64,000 nucleotides of DNA from Favolaschia claudopus (GCA_037176885.1 JAWWNJ010000216.1:1-64000); one strand, 5' to 3'; shown: positions 33,101 through 42,316, numbered from the stretch's first letter. The notes: generated by a model from the sequence alone, not told the origin. Numbers and translations: made by a program.

Positions 33101-33702
33101 AAATCGGTCATTCCGAGGCTTTTCTCGGTGCCGAAAACGCGTTTTCCCGGCCGAGGGATTTCCCCTTGGAGAAGGGAAGACAATGACCCACCGTGGGAAT
33201 CTCGACCGTTTTGCCATCACCCTCGGAATGGAGAAGTTCCCGATGTCGAAAAATCGGTCATTCCGAGGCTTTTCTGGGTGCCGAAAACGCGTTTTCCCGG
33301 CCGAGGGATTTCCCCTTGGAGAAGGGAAGACAATGACCCACCGTGGGAATCTCGACCGTTTTGCCATCACCCTCGGAATGGAGAAGTTCCCGATGTCGAA
33401 AAATCGGTCATTCCGAGGCTTTTCTGGGTGCCGAAAACGCGTTTTCCCGGCCGAGGGATTTCCCCTTGGAGAAGGGAAGACAATGACCCACCGTGGGAAT
33501 CTCGACCGTTTTGCCATCACCCTCGGAATGGAGAAGTTCCCGATGTCGGAAAAATCGGTCATTCCGAGGCTTTTCTGGGTGCCGAAAACGCGTTTTCCCG
33601 GCCGAGGGATTTCCCCTTGGAGAAGGGAAGACAATGACCCACCGTGGGAATCTCGACCGTTTTGCCATCACCCTCGGAATGGAGAAGTTCCCGATGTCGA
33701 AT
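33101..33702 (+). repeat. Minisatellite, four 150-bp units
   Basis: Four head-to-tail units of 150, 150, 151 and about 149 bp, each with ATCGGTCATTCCGAGGCTTT, GAAAACGCGTTTTCCCGGCC and a GTTTTGCCATCACCCTCGGA segment. Units are almost identical (one TCGG/TGGG difference in the first, one inserted G in the third junction). Because 150 is a multiple of three, several frames on both strands stay open across the array and produce 50-residue repeat peptides; I do not consider these genes. A single diverged unit lies at 41590-41716. The internal dyad AACGCGTT is palindromic. Confidence 0.95.
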
Positions 33703-33706
33703 CTGA

Positions 33707-33730
33707 CTAGTCTCGTGCGTACGAGACTAG
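33707..33730. repeat. Hairpin, 10-bp stem
   Basis: CTAGTCTCGT-GCGT-ACGAGACTAG, immediately after the minisatellite. Confidence 0.75.
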
Positions 33731-34064
33731 AATCTGACGCGACGAAGATCAGCCGAAGAAGGTTGGCACAGACTGTCCGAACCGACATCCTTGAGCAACG
33801 GGGTACCAAAGAACCGTAATTAATTCCCGGACGACGATATTGTACTTAGCCAAGCCATTGCCCGTGAAGGAGAATTTTTGGCATAAGTCTGACTTCAGGT
33901 TCAACCACATCCGAAGGTTTTCCCGCGACATTTTAGGCCGGCACTGTGGCGGCTCGGCAGGAAGGGTATTTTCTGAACGGCTGCGATGAATAAGGCCTTT
34001 TAAACATTCAGGGTTCAGAGAGATACAACATATATTGAAAGCAGCTTTGAGTTAGTTAACGAAA

Positions 34065-34481
34065 TTAGGGCAGTTTGACCAGACTGTCTGTAACTGTATC
34101 TGTGGTTATCCCCGGAAATTCTTTTTCTAATTCCTGCAATTTTGCTGAACATGTTTTCTCAACGTGGTCGCAGACAGCTCGGAGAGCCGCCTTGAACGGC
34201 AAATTGCTAATCATGCGATCGATGTGGTATTTGACTCTGTTTAGCTGTTGCTGAAGAGTAATATTAGACGAGGAAAGATATCTCAGACTCTGACTGATAG
34301 ATATTACCTTGGTGAAGTGTTCTTTGGGACCAAGATTAAGATTACCAAGGGCCCTGTTTAGGTCTTGAATCTCGTCATCCTCGAAGCTTGGCTGCCCACT
34401 ATCCGGTGTGGTAGAAAATGGTGATGCAGTGACTGAAATTGAAAAGCGATCGCAGGGATCGGAGTAGGAGATTCCGGCCAT
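34065..34481 (-). CDS. Hypothetical 138-aa protein
   Basis: An ORF from the ATG at 34481 to a TAA at 34065, with no intron needed. The N-terminus is Ser/Thr-rich and acidic (SFEDDEIQDLNRAL), followed by mostly helical sequence (SLRYLSSSNITLQQQLNRVKY...CDHVEKTCSAKLQELEKEF). No signal peptide, membrane segment or known domain is seen. A TATAAATA on the same strand at 34540-34547 lies about 60 nt upstream of the start, which supports a real transcription unit. It may be an orphan gene or an isolated exon. Confidence 0.45.
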   Translation of the reverse strand: MAGISYSDPCDRFSISVTASPFSTTPDSGQPSFEDDEIQDLNRALGNLNLGPKEHFTKVISISQSLRYLSSSNITLQQQLNRVKYHIDRMISNLPFKAALRAVCDHVEKTCSAKLQELEKEFPGITTDTVTDSLVKLP

Positions 34482-34539
34482 CAATACCTATTGACTGAAA
34501 AGTGGGATGGGCTCGACTGCTTTGAAGCTCTCGACTCTA

Positions 34540-34547
34540 TATTTATA
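34540..34547 (-). promoter_or_regulatory. TATA-like box upstream of the 138-aa ORF
   Basis: TATAAATA on the minus strand, about 60 nt upstream of the ATG at 34481. Confidence 0.35.
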
Positions 34548-34727
34548 CTAGTCTTGAAGATAAGGATCACTTGTGTTATAATATCAATCAATGAACGTAA
34601 TGTGACTAGACACCGAATTCCACGAAGCAACCCAAGAGTGGGTGACGGATGCTATCCAGATGCGTTCCTCCAGGTCTTTATTGCACTACTGTATGGGCAG
34701 GCTTTGAACTCATGCATGCAATAGAGA

Positions 34728-34919
34728 GTTTGTGCGAGCGACCCAGGTCGCTTTTCGATCGCTCAGATCTCCGCAACAACAAATTCCAGGTGTGAGCTCT
34801 AAGCGACCTATAGGAGCATTGCCCTGGGGCACTCCTAGGCCGCTGGGACTTCACACCTGAGACTGCTCGTTGTCGAGATCTGAGCGGTCCCAAAGCGACC
34901 CGGGTCGCTTTGCACAAAC
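34728..34919. mobile_element. 192-bp MITE, GTTTGTGC ends
   Basis: Imperfect inverted repeats of about 70 bp, with GTTTGTGC at both ends and an internal palindrome AGCGACCC(A/G)GGTCGCT in each arm. No coding capacity; target duplication unclear. Confidence 0.75.
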
Positions 34920-35165
34920 CCGCTAATAACTGAGTACTAATTGGCTTATGTACCACCAGTAGGGGTGCTCAATTTTTACCTCGTCACGTCTCGTCCCGGA
35001 AATTATTCAATTCCATGATCACTGCGAGAAGTATTTGTCATGAAATTCAAGATCATCGTCAGATTCCTGACGTTTCGTCAGAATACACGTCATGAATTTC
35101 AAGACTGGTTTCATGATGCTCCAAAACTTCTAAAAGTTACAAGGTGTGATACCGCACTCATATTC

Positions 35166-35526
35166 CAGCTATCTACAAAACACTGGAGCGCTCGGAAAAA
35201 AAATTCACCGTTGCAACGGTTTTGACAGCTCCTGCCTAATTCGCCCTTTCGTCACTGCTCCTGGAACGTCTCTCTCGCCTACCATGCCCTACAATACCTT
35301 CCGCTACATCCCTCCCGCACACAAGCGGCTCATGATTACCATGGCCGCCAACGGGATGTCCAATATTAATCAAGAAATTGCATAGGCTGCAACACGAGGT
35401 CGCCCCGCCCTGACGCGCCAGCCGTCGATGCAATGTATCCGGCAGTGCCTACCTCATATGGTAATTGACGTCATCGCATCAATGGGAACTTTTTTTCGGA
35501 GCGCTCCAGTGTTTTGTAGATAGCTG
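35166..35526. mobile_element. Non-autonomous Tc1-like element with transposase HTH stub
   Basis: Inverted ends AGCTATCTACAAAACACTGG / complement, with CGGAGCGCTCCAGTG in the arms. The plus strand from the ATG at 35284 encodes MPYNTFRYIPPAHKRLMITM followed by AANGMSNINQEIA, then a stop, and after it GRPALT. This is the start of a Tc1/mariner-type transposase N-terminal helix-turn-helix. Only the first 33 codons remain and the catalytic DDE domain is missing, so the element could move only with help in trans. Confidence 0.65.
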
Positions 35527-36237
35527 TCACACGACGTTCAGCGCAAAAATCGAAACTACAGCTCTTCAGAAAGCGGTGACGAGTCTGCATCAGAGGAATC
35601 TGAGAAGGAATCAGAACCAGACGCTTACCGGTATTAAAAAGTTCAACTCCGTCTCATTCGCCGAGCCCCTCTCCATCCAGCTCTCGCTCGACTTCACCCA
35701 GGCGAATATCATCACCACCTCCCGCGGTCAATGCGGCGGGCCGACCAATACGGCGAGCGGCAGCGAATCACACGATATCTGGGATTGCAGAGTGTGATAA
35801 GTAGGAGGAGAGGGAAGGGGTGAGAGAGCGGGGAAAACGGTCAAAATATAACAACTCTGTTGCGCTTTCTATTATAGTACCTATACTTACTGTACAGTTG
35901 CGGCGAAATTATATGCATTACCATAAAAGGAATTCTCACCATTTTCATCCCCTGACTGGAGAAGGCTTGATATACAGTGCAACTGGTGACTTCTTGAATG
36001 CCGGTGACAGGTAACACCGGCCCTCAGAAAACTTTCTCATTTACATTTTACAATGTGATTGGAGAGACTTGGGAACAGTGGAAAACAACTCTAGTATGCT
36101 CTGAGCATCCTCTGATTCAATAGCTAAGCAATCAGCCAAGGTTTGGTTTTTAGAGGGTCGAAAAAGTGAAACATGCGTGGGAAAGTCGTTCGGCAGCCAC
36201 CGGCATCATTCAGACACGCAAGAAAACGACTCGGATG

Positions 36238-36580
36238 CAGTGTTGCGATTGACCCGGGTCTTGACCTTGGGTCAAGAGTCAACGGTCAACCAGGCTCTAG
36301 TTGACCTGACCTTGACCCCGGGTCAGCGGGGGTCAGATCAATTTGTTGATGTTTGGCTCTCCTCCATAAGCGGACATCGCATCAGTTCTCATGGTGGATT
36401 GAGCTCGATTCGGTGGACCGTGCAGGAAAAGACCTCGGAAACAGGCCACAGAAGTGCATTTGAACATTGTAAAGAGCCTCCTGCCTCGAGCCATTACTAA
36501 ATACATAATTAAATACCGGCCCAAAGGTCAAGAAGGTCAACCCCTCTTGACCTGACCTTGACCTGACCTCCCCAACACTG
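36238..36580. mobile_element. hAT-type MITE in left palindrome arm
   Basis: Ends CAGTGTTG / CAACACTG, flanked by the perfect 8-bp duplication CTCGGATG (36230-36237, 36581-36588), as expected for hAT transposition. Sub-terminal regions are arrays of TGACC/GGTCA. 343 bp, non-coding. Confidence 0.92.
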
Positions 36581-37518
36581 CTCGGATGCATCTATGAGTT
36601 GTCTATAAGTTATTAGTATAAGTGTGTTTTGAGAATACCTAAGCCCTAGATATGATATTTACATCCATTATAATGTTGTGGGGGACCACACCATACGCAT
36701 GCGCGGAGTACACACCTGGGCGTCCGTAAGCGGCTTGTGCTTCGATCCCCACCCACACCTTCTTTTTCCACCTGATCATCTCCCTCAAACTCGGTTTCAT
36801 CCACGAAGTCCGGGTCCTCGGTTTGGGCACTGGCTTCAGCTGCCTTTGAGCGTGCTGTCTGGGCTAATTTCTTCGTCTGGGCCGCTTGCAGCGTTGTTTC
36901 GTGGGGGCAGGCATGAGAAGAGAAGAGCAAGATGACAGATCCGAAGGGAACGGGTGCAATTTCTCGGCCAGCTGGGCCCGAGAAAGTGAAACACCGTGGG
37001 AATATTTGGTCTGAAGGCGTAAATCGTTGTTTTTTTCCCGGCCGTACCGGCCGGTGTAAGACAAGTGCCTAGTTGCACTGTACAACGATTTACGCCTTCA
37101 GACCAAATATTCCCACGGTGTTTCACTTTCTCGGGCCCAGCTGGCCGAGAAATTGCACCCGTTTTCTTCGGATCTGTCATCTTGCTCTTCTCTTCTCATG
37201 CCTGCCCCCACGAAACAACGCTGCAAGCGGCCCAGACGAAGAAATTAGCCCAGACAGCACGCTCAAAGGCAGCTGAAGCCAGTGCCCAAACCGAGGACCC
37301 GGACTTCGTGGATGAAACCGAGTTTGAGGGAGATGATCAGGTGGAAAAAGAAGGTGTGGGTGGGGATCGAAGCACAAGCCGCTTACGGACGCCCAGGTGT
37401 GTACTCCGCGCATGCGTATGGTGTGGTCTCCCACAACATTATAATGGATGTAAATATCATATCTAGGGCTTAGGTATTCTCAAAACACACTTATAGACAA
37501 CTCATAGATGCATCCGAG

Positions 37519-37860
37519 CAGTGTTGGGGAGGTCAGGTCAAGGTCAGGTCAAGAGGGGTTGACCTTCTTGACCTTTGGCCGGTATTTAATTATGTATTTA
37601 GTAATGGCTCGAGGCAGGAGGCTCTTTACAATGTTCAAATGCACTTCTGTGGCCTGTTTCCGAGGTCTTTTCCTGCACGGTCCACCGAATCGAGCTCAAT
37701 CCACCATGAGAACTGATGCGATGTCCGCTTATGGAGGAGAGCCAAACATCAACAAATTGATCTGACCCCCGCTGACCCGGGGTCAAGGTCAGGTCAACTA
37801 GAGCCTGGTTGACCGTTGACTCTTGACCCAAGGTCAAGACCCGGGTCAATCGCAACACTG
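37519..37860. mobile_element. hAT-type MITE, mirror copy in right arm
   Basis: Inverted copy of 36238-36580 with mirrored duplications CATCCGAG (37511-37518, 37861-37868). Its presence in both arms shows that it was there before the palindrome formed. Confidence 0.92.
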
Positions 37861-38548
37861 CATCCGAGTCGTTTTCTTGCGTGTCTGAATGATGCCGGTG
37901 GCTGCCGAACGACTTTCCCACGCATGTTTCACTTTTTCGACCCTCTAAAAACCAAACCTTGGCTGATTGCTTAGCTATTGAATCAGAGGATGCTCAGAGC
38001 ATACTAGAGTTGTTTTCCACTGTTCCCAAGTCTCTCCAATCACATTGTAAAATGTAAATGAGAAAGTTTTCTGAGGGCCGGTGTTACCTGTCACCGGCAT
38101 TCAAGAAGTCACCAGTTGCACTGTATTTTGAGGCGCTGAGTTCGCCGAAAATGGTCAAAAAAAATCACAAATTTTTTCCCGGCCGTACCGGCCGGTGTAA
38201 GACAAGTGCCTAGTTGCACTGTAGCTCCATGATACCATGGGAGGTCTGTAAGTGCAGTTTTCAAGTATGAAGTAGGTTGTTTGCATCACGATTGGTGCAA
38301 TCAAGGTGCAATAAGCTGTAATCTAAATCGGCCAATCGGAGCCGAAATCAATTTTCCCATGGATCATTTTCACCACCCAAACATCTAAATTGGCGACACC
38401 AATGTTGACTTGAGACTCGGCCGCGTTGCCTCGCGTTGCCCTGTCCAGAGCTGTTTTTACAGAAATTTCCTTTTATGGTACTGCATTTAATTTCGCCGCA
38501 ACTGTAAGACTTCTATTTACTATTTAAGTTATAATTTATAAGTATTTC

Positions 38549-38618
38549 GCATCGCGCGGTTCGAACCCGCGCGACTAAATAATAAAACGACACTACAACC
38601 ACTATGCTAAGGAACCTT
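38549..38618 (-). pseudogene. tRNA-like sequence with A and B boxes
   Basis: The minus strand reads GGTTCCTTAGCATAGTGGTT (box A-like TAGCATAGTGG) and about 30 nt later GGGTTCGAACCCGCGCG (box B-like GGTTCGAACCC with a T-stem of CGCGCGGG/CCCGCGCG). The 3' acceptor strand does not pair with the 5' GGTTCCT and there is no proper anticodon stem. It is therefore either a tRNA pseudogene or the pol III head of a tRNA-derived SINE. Confidence 0.45.
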
Positions 38619-38939
38619 TAACATAGTGAGGTGGTCTACGTCACATATCATGGTAATACTCCACTTGCAGGCGTGATATCATCATCAACTGGACTCTGTC
38701 CAATTCACTTGTGCGTGTCTTGAATGCATAAGTAGTTTATAATGTCATTGGACCTACAAATGTAGTCCCATAGACTCTGAGATCTAACAATTGAATTCTA
38801 TCTTCAATTGAATTATAATATATGTCGGTCATGAATTCACAAATTCACTTCCCATATCTTTATGATGTGAGCTTACATGGACATTGTATACTTCAAGAAT
38901 GAAAGTCTAAGTACATAGGGTGTGTTGGAGCAGTTTTTC

Positions 38940-39070
38940 GGCCTCATCCTGATACTACTTGACAGTGGTTGATATGGCTTGACCCTACTTGATCAAGCTT
39001 GACATCAGTTGATCAACGGCACTGGGAGCCTGATCAAGCTTGATACCCCCGTCAAGCCTCGTCAAGCTTG
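38940..39070. repeat. CTTGA / TTGATCA cluster
   Basis: About a dozen CTTGA, CTTGATCAAG and GATCAAGCTTGA motifs in both orientations in 130 bp. They resemble transposase-binding sub-terminal repeats; a hAT-like CAGTGCCGTTGATCAAC appears on the minus strand at 39024, but no second end was found. Confidence 0.4.
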
Positions 39071-39386
39071 ATCAGGTAAATTCGGATTTTCCGACACTCA
39101 GAATGAAACTTTCGAAAAGGACGCTTAGAATCTAGCTCTGGGGGCAAACGTTCGTTGAGATAGTTTTCAATTTTCGTAGCGCGCTTCTTGTTGTCGATGA
39201 AGACGATGCATGGACGGAGAATATGGTTGGGGGGGGAAAGGTTGCGGAGCGAGGAAGTCAAGATTGGAGAGGTTACTGATCTTTCCATCCATTGGGATTG
39301 TTGCGTAGACGAGGTTCGGACGGTTTGTTGTCAGTATAACTTTAGCTGTGTTGGCAGGGTCCATTCGAAGTGTTTTCGTCACGATG
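39052..39386 (-). pseudogene. RecQ-type helicase internal fragment, frameshifted
   Basis: From 39382 the minus strand encodes MTKTLRMDPANTAKVILTTN and RPNLVYATIPM, then in another frame LRPCIVFIDNKKRATKIENY. This is the segment around helicase motif IV (the second RecA-like domain) of the RecQ-like proteins. The frame change coincides with a run of eight G (about 39229-39236). Homology stops at 39386, exactly where an LTR begins (TGTTGAAG), and at about 39070 on the other side. Confidence 0.75.
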
Positions 39387-39577
39387 TGTTGAAGTATTTA
39401 TTTCTCTTCCATTTACCGTACATACCTACTCGCAATCCGTTCCGTTACGCGTCACACATTCCTTATGTAGCTTTGTGTCACCGTCACATTACTCAGTCGT
39501 TTCCTCCACGACTGAGGTATGTGCACTCGTATCTACTGTCCTTACAGCTTACTGATTCTCCTGGTGGTTTATACTTA

Positions 39578-40048
39578 CAGTTGGATAGCTCATAATGCAT
39601 AAGGCCCGTGGACCCCCAAAGCCTATGCATTATGAGCAATATGCATTTCTGCATAATGTCACACGATGTGACATGCGTGACGTTGTCACGAAAATACTAT
39701 ATATAGTAGTCCGGCGAACACCGAATCACTTGGAAGTTGCCGGGATCCTGTCAAAATTAGCTGTAATAACCAGCAGATCAAGGAACTTGGCTAAATTTTG
39801 GGGTAAAAATGACGCGGCTGTGTATTCAGGGTGCGGAACATGTCTAAATTGGTCCTGGGAGCGGTAAAATTCACCAAATTGTACGATTTTTGCAATTTCA
39901 AGATGCATAAATGCGCTCTTCACCCTATGCAATAGGCATTATGAGGATAATGCATAAAATCCCAGCCTACCAAGTCGGTGGACACCAAAAGTCGATGCAT
40001 AATGAGGTTTATGCATTTTGACCTCATGCATTATGAGATATCCGACTG
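39578..40048. mobile_element. 471-bp TA-target element, CAGTYGGATA ends
   Basis: Ends CAGTTGGATAGCTCATAATG / complement of CAGTCGGATATCTCATAATG, flanked by TA. ATAATGCAT/ATGCATTAT motifs recur throughout. An interrupted inverse copy is at 59318-60709. Non-coding. Confidence 0.88.
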
Positions 40049-40069
40049 TACTGTATTCTATCAGGTATA

Positions 40070-40756
40070 CAGTGGTGGCAAATAGAAATTGCCGTGGCTT
40101 TTTGGCCAAAATCTTGCTGTATACTTCACCGAATGACCTGAAATAAAATGTAGAGATAAATATATGATACCTCTGTACTGCTTAGAACACTCAGTTATAT
40201 ATTACGCCCTGACAATGCATCAATAACAGGACAGTTTCTTATTATTGCCATATCTGGAAAGACTCAATGTATCCTCAGCAAAAAAGTGTCACAATAGGAT
40301 GAAAGTACTTGAAAAACAGTCCTAGTTACCACTTTTGTTGAATGGAATTGACCCTCATTTGAGCTCACAACAACCGCTCAGAGTTGGCTATTTTCACACA
40401 AAATAGCTGAAAATGCATAGAAAATAGCTAAAATGACCTACTTCGAGCGGCTGTTGTGAGCTCAAATGACGATCAATTCCAGTCAATCAAAGTGAGAACT
40501 AGCATTGTTTTTCAAGTACTTTTATCCTATTATGACACTTTTTTTCCTGAGGGTACATTGTGTTTCTCCGGATATGGCAAAAAACGGAAACCATCCATTA
40601 TTGATGCATTGTCAGTGCATGATATATTGCTGAGTGTTCTAAGAGGTATAGAAGTATCACATACCCATCTCTATACATTATATTTGAGGTCATTCGGTGA
40701 TGTATACATCGAGATTTTTACCAAAAAGCCACGGCAATTTCTATTTGCCACCACTG
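40070..40756. mobile_element. 687-bp fold-back element, CAGTGGTGGC ends
   Basis: Ends CAGTGGTGGCAAATAGAAAT / complement, flanked by TA. The whole element is an imperfect palindrome centred near 40413 (GAGCTCACAACA...TGTTGTGAGCTC near the centre). Single-strand folding would give one hairpin of about 340 bp. Non-coding. Confidence 0.88.
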
Positions 40757-40962
40757 TATAATACACGAGTCGTTTCCTCCACGACTGAGTTTATACTATC
40801 AGGTTATGGGCCACCGCGCCTCTGCTTAATCTCAGCCAGTACCGGACCGCTACTTGTCGAAAACTCGACGACTCTCTTTATTATCTCATTCCCCACATCT
40901 ACCCTGCTTCCCGCCACATTTTACACCAAACTTGTCGACTTCTCGCTGAGCGCTGACACGTC

Positions 40963-41190
40963 ATGCCCGATCCAGACACCAAAACTTCGACGGCTTCTTC
41001 CTGGGATTTACCCCACGGCGCTGGGACTTTCTTTCCGCGCGGGGAGGACCGCCTCAAGGACGAAACCGGGTACTTCCCGTGGTCCAAACGGATGAAGTCA
41101 GCGTACGAGACAATCGAAATCTGGGATATTGTTTCCACGGTATCTAAGCCGGGGGATAAGGCGTCTGCGGAGGAGCACAGACTATGTTCT
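40963..41190 (+). pseudogene. Copia gag N-terminal fragment
   Basis: From the ATG at 40963 the frame encodes KDETGYFPWSKRMKSAYETI and EIWDIVSTV. This matches the N-terminal pattern of copia-type Gag (L.G..NY..W...M...L...ELWDIV). After about 75 codons it runs into the MITE 41189-41332 and stops. The position about 160 nt after the proposed LTR end is right for a copia gag. Confidence 0.6.
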
Positions 41191-41332
41191 CCCGAAATTA
41201 CAAGGTGATTGGGGAAGTATTGACGGAGGAGATAGAATTCTAGTCAGACCACTCACAAAATTACAATTTAACAAGATTCAAAATTCTATCTCCTCTGTCA
41301 ATATTGCCTCAGTCACCTTGTAATTTTGGGAG
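41189..41332. mobile_element. 144-bp MITE interrupting copia gag
   Basis: Inverted repeats of about 60 bp starting CTCCC(G/A)AAATTACAAGGTGA, with GACGGAGGAGATAGAATT / complement in the inner arms. Nearly fully palindromic. Confidence 0.85.
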
Positions 41333-41589
41333 AATTCAGCCAGACCACCTCTCCGTCGATTGACGGAACAGATTTCTTATTTTCGTCCCCGTTTTCGAGA
41401 TATGAGGGAGAAGGTCGAAAATGTGACGTTGTGACAGGACATACACACAGTATGAACGAGGTAAATTGGAAGGATTCATCGAGGGAGACCACTCTGTGCC
41501 CTCAGCTTTTTTCGGACCGAGACCCAAATTCGGCCGGGAAGGGGCAGAAAAATGGGTGTGACAGCATGTGCGTGTTACCCATTATGCGA

Positions 41590-41716
41590 AGTGCCCCAGA
41601 CGGAAAAATCGGTCATTTCGAGGGCTTTATTTCGCCGGAAATAGCCTCAGATTGCCCAGGGCTTTACTGGCCGAAGTCATCGGCTTTGATCGATTTGCCA
41701 TCACCCTTGGAATGAT
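41590..41716 (+). repeat. Diverged single unit of the 33.1-kb minisatellite
   Basis: GAAAAATCGGTCATTTCGAG ... GATTTGCCATCACCCTTGGA in the same order as a minisatellite unit, about 75% similar. The GATGACGGGCATTGCCC repeat follows it at once (41715). Confidence 0.6.
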
Positions 41717-41773
41717 GACGGGCATTGCCCTTGCCGGAAACGGCTTTGTCTCTGTTTGGTTGGCAGGGGAGCT

Positions 41774-42316
41774 CAGTGTTCGCCCTTAAGCCTTAAATTC
41801 GGGTCTGGCCAACCCTTAAGGCTTATTAAGCCTTATCCCTCAATAACCCTTAAGACCTTGAAGCCTTAATTTCTATTTTAGGTAGGTAGTTCCCACACTC
41901 CAACAGGCGCAAATTTTCAGTGGAGGGTATATATTGGACCATACCAAGCACTTCCAATCTTCAGCTGTTTCATGTTAAGGTCAGTTCCTTTGGATGTTAC
42001 CAAATTTCTGAGCAGCCGGAGAGGATCGATGAATTTAATGACACCCCCATCAATTATTTTATTCAGTATCTCAGGCGGCGCCGGCATGGCATCGATCTTG
42101 TTCCGATGGAGCTCGATGGAGGATGCAAAATGCCCAAGGCCGAGAATCCCGACAGCCACATATGATCGGATGGTTGCTTGGCACTGGAGCCGGAGATATC
42201 CGGGCTGTCGGCACGACACTCGGCTTCACGCTTACTTAAGCCCTGGATACCTCGGGGGCCTGTGCTTAAGGCTTATGTTAACCTTAATAAGGCCTTATCC
42301 CTTAGGGCGAACACTG
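41774..42316. mobile_element. 543-bp hAT-type element with perfect 8-bp duplication
   Basis: Ends CAGTGTTCGCCCTTAAG / GGGCGAACACTG, flanked by GGGGAGCT on both sides (41766-41773, 42317-42324). AAGGCTTA/TAAGCCTT motifs crowd both ends. The minus strand of the middle (about 41917-42219) is open for 100 codons (APPEILNKIIDGGVIKFIDP). A similar sequence is kept in the copy at 52218-52714, so it may be a remnant transposase exon. Confidence 0.9.

Larger units (their letters stand above)
35973..38125. repeat. Near-perfect palindrome, arms about 1.05 kb
   Basis: Left arm 35973-37030 and right arm 37082-38125 are inverted copies, separated by a 51-bp spacer. They differ by one 13-bp duplication (ATAAGTTATTAGT context near 36610), one or two single-base indels and a few substitutions. 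All ORFs in this span occur in mirrored pairs; none has a recognisable domain. Confidence 0.97.
35975..38221. mobile_element. Nested TA-target element with CAGTGCAACT ends
   Basis: Ends CAGTGCAACT / AGTTGCACTG, flanked by TA (35973-35974, 38222-38223). Most of the element is a giant palindrome (35973-38125). The right terminal 45 bp (38178-38221: GGCCGTACCGGCCGGTG... to the end) also occurs as the palindrome's spacer (37037-37080). No transposase ORF is recognised. Confidence 0.85.
35895..38504. mobile_element. CAGTTGCGGC-family element interrupted by nested insertion
   Basis: Ends CAGTTGCGGCGAAATTA / complement with TA duplications (35893-35894, 38505-38506). Outer parts 35895-35974 and 38222-38504 align along their whole length with the uninterrupted 368-bp copy at 58702-59069. 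That copy has a single TA where this one carries the 2.25-kb insertion 35975-38221. Confidence 0.9.
39387..40801 (+). mobile_element. Copia-like 5' LTR carrying two nested MITEs
   Basis: Starts TGTTGAAG inside the RecQ fragment and ends ACTATCA at 40801, followed by GGTTATGGGCC, which could be a primer-binding site. Excluding the two TA-flanked insertions (39578-40048, 40070-40756) the LTR would be about 255 bp. It contains the hairpin CTCAGTCG...CGACTGAG (39491-39514), repeated after the insertions at 40767-40788. A gag start follows at 40963. Borders are inferred from TG...CA and context, as the 3' LTR is not present. Confidence 0.5.

Noticed and set aside
33101..33702. CRISPR-like array
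   Set aside because: Head-to-tail 150-bp units without spacers; it is a minisatellite.
32840..33809. Repeat-protein ORFs of 130-264 codons over the minisatellite
   Set aside because: Both strands and several frames are open because the unit length is a multiple of three. There is no start or splice context that favours one frame.
36177..37921. Pairs of identical ORFs on opposite strands
   Set aside because: They are mirror images created by the palindrome and contain MITE sequence with TGACC arrays; none has coding character.
38549..38618. Functional tRNA gene
   Set aside because: The acceptor stem and anticodon stem do not form; only the internal promoter boxes and the T-stem are convincing.
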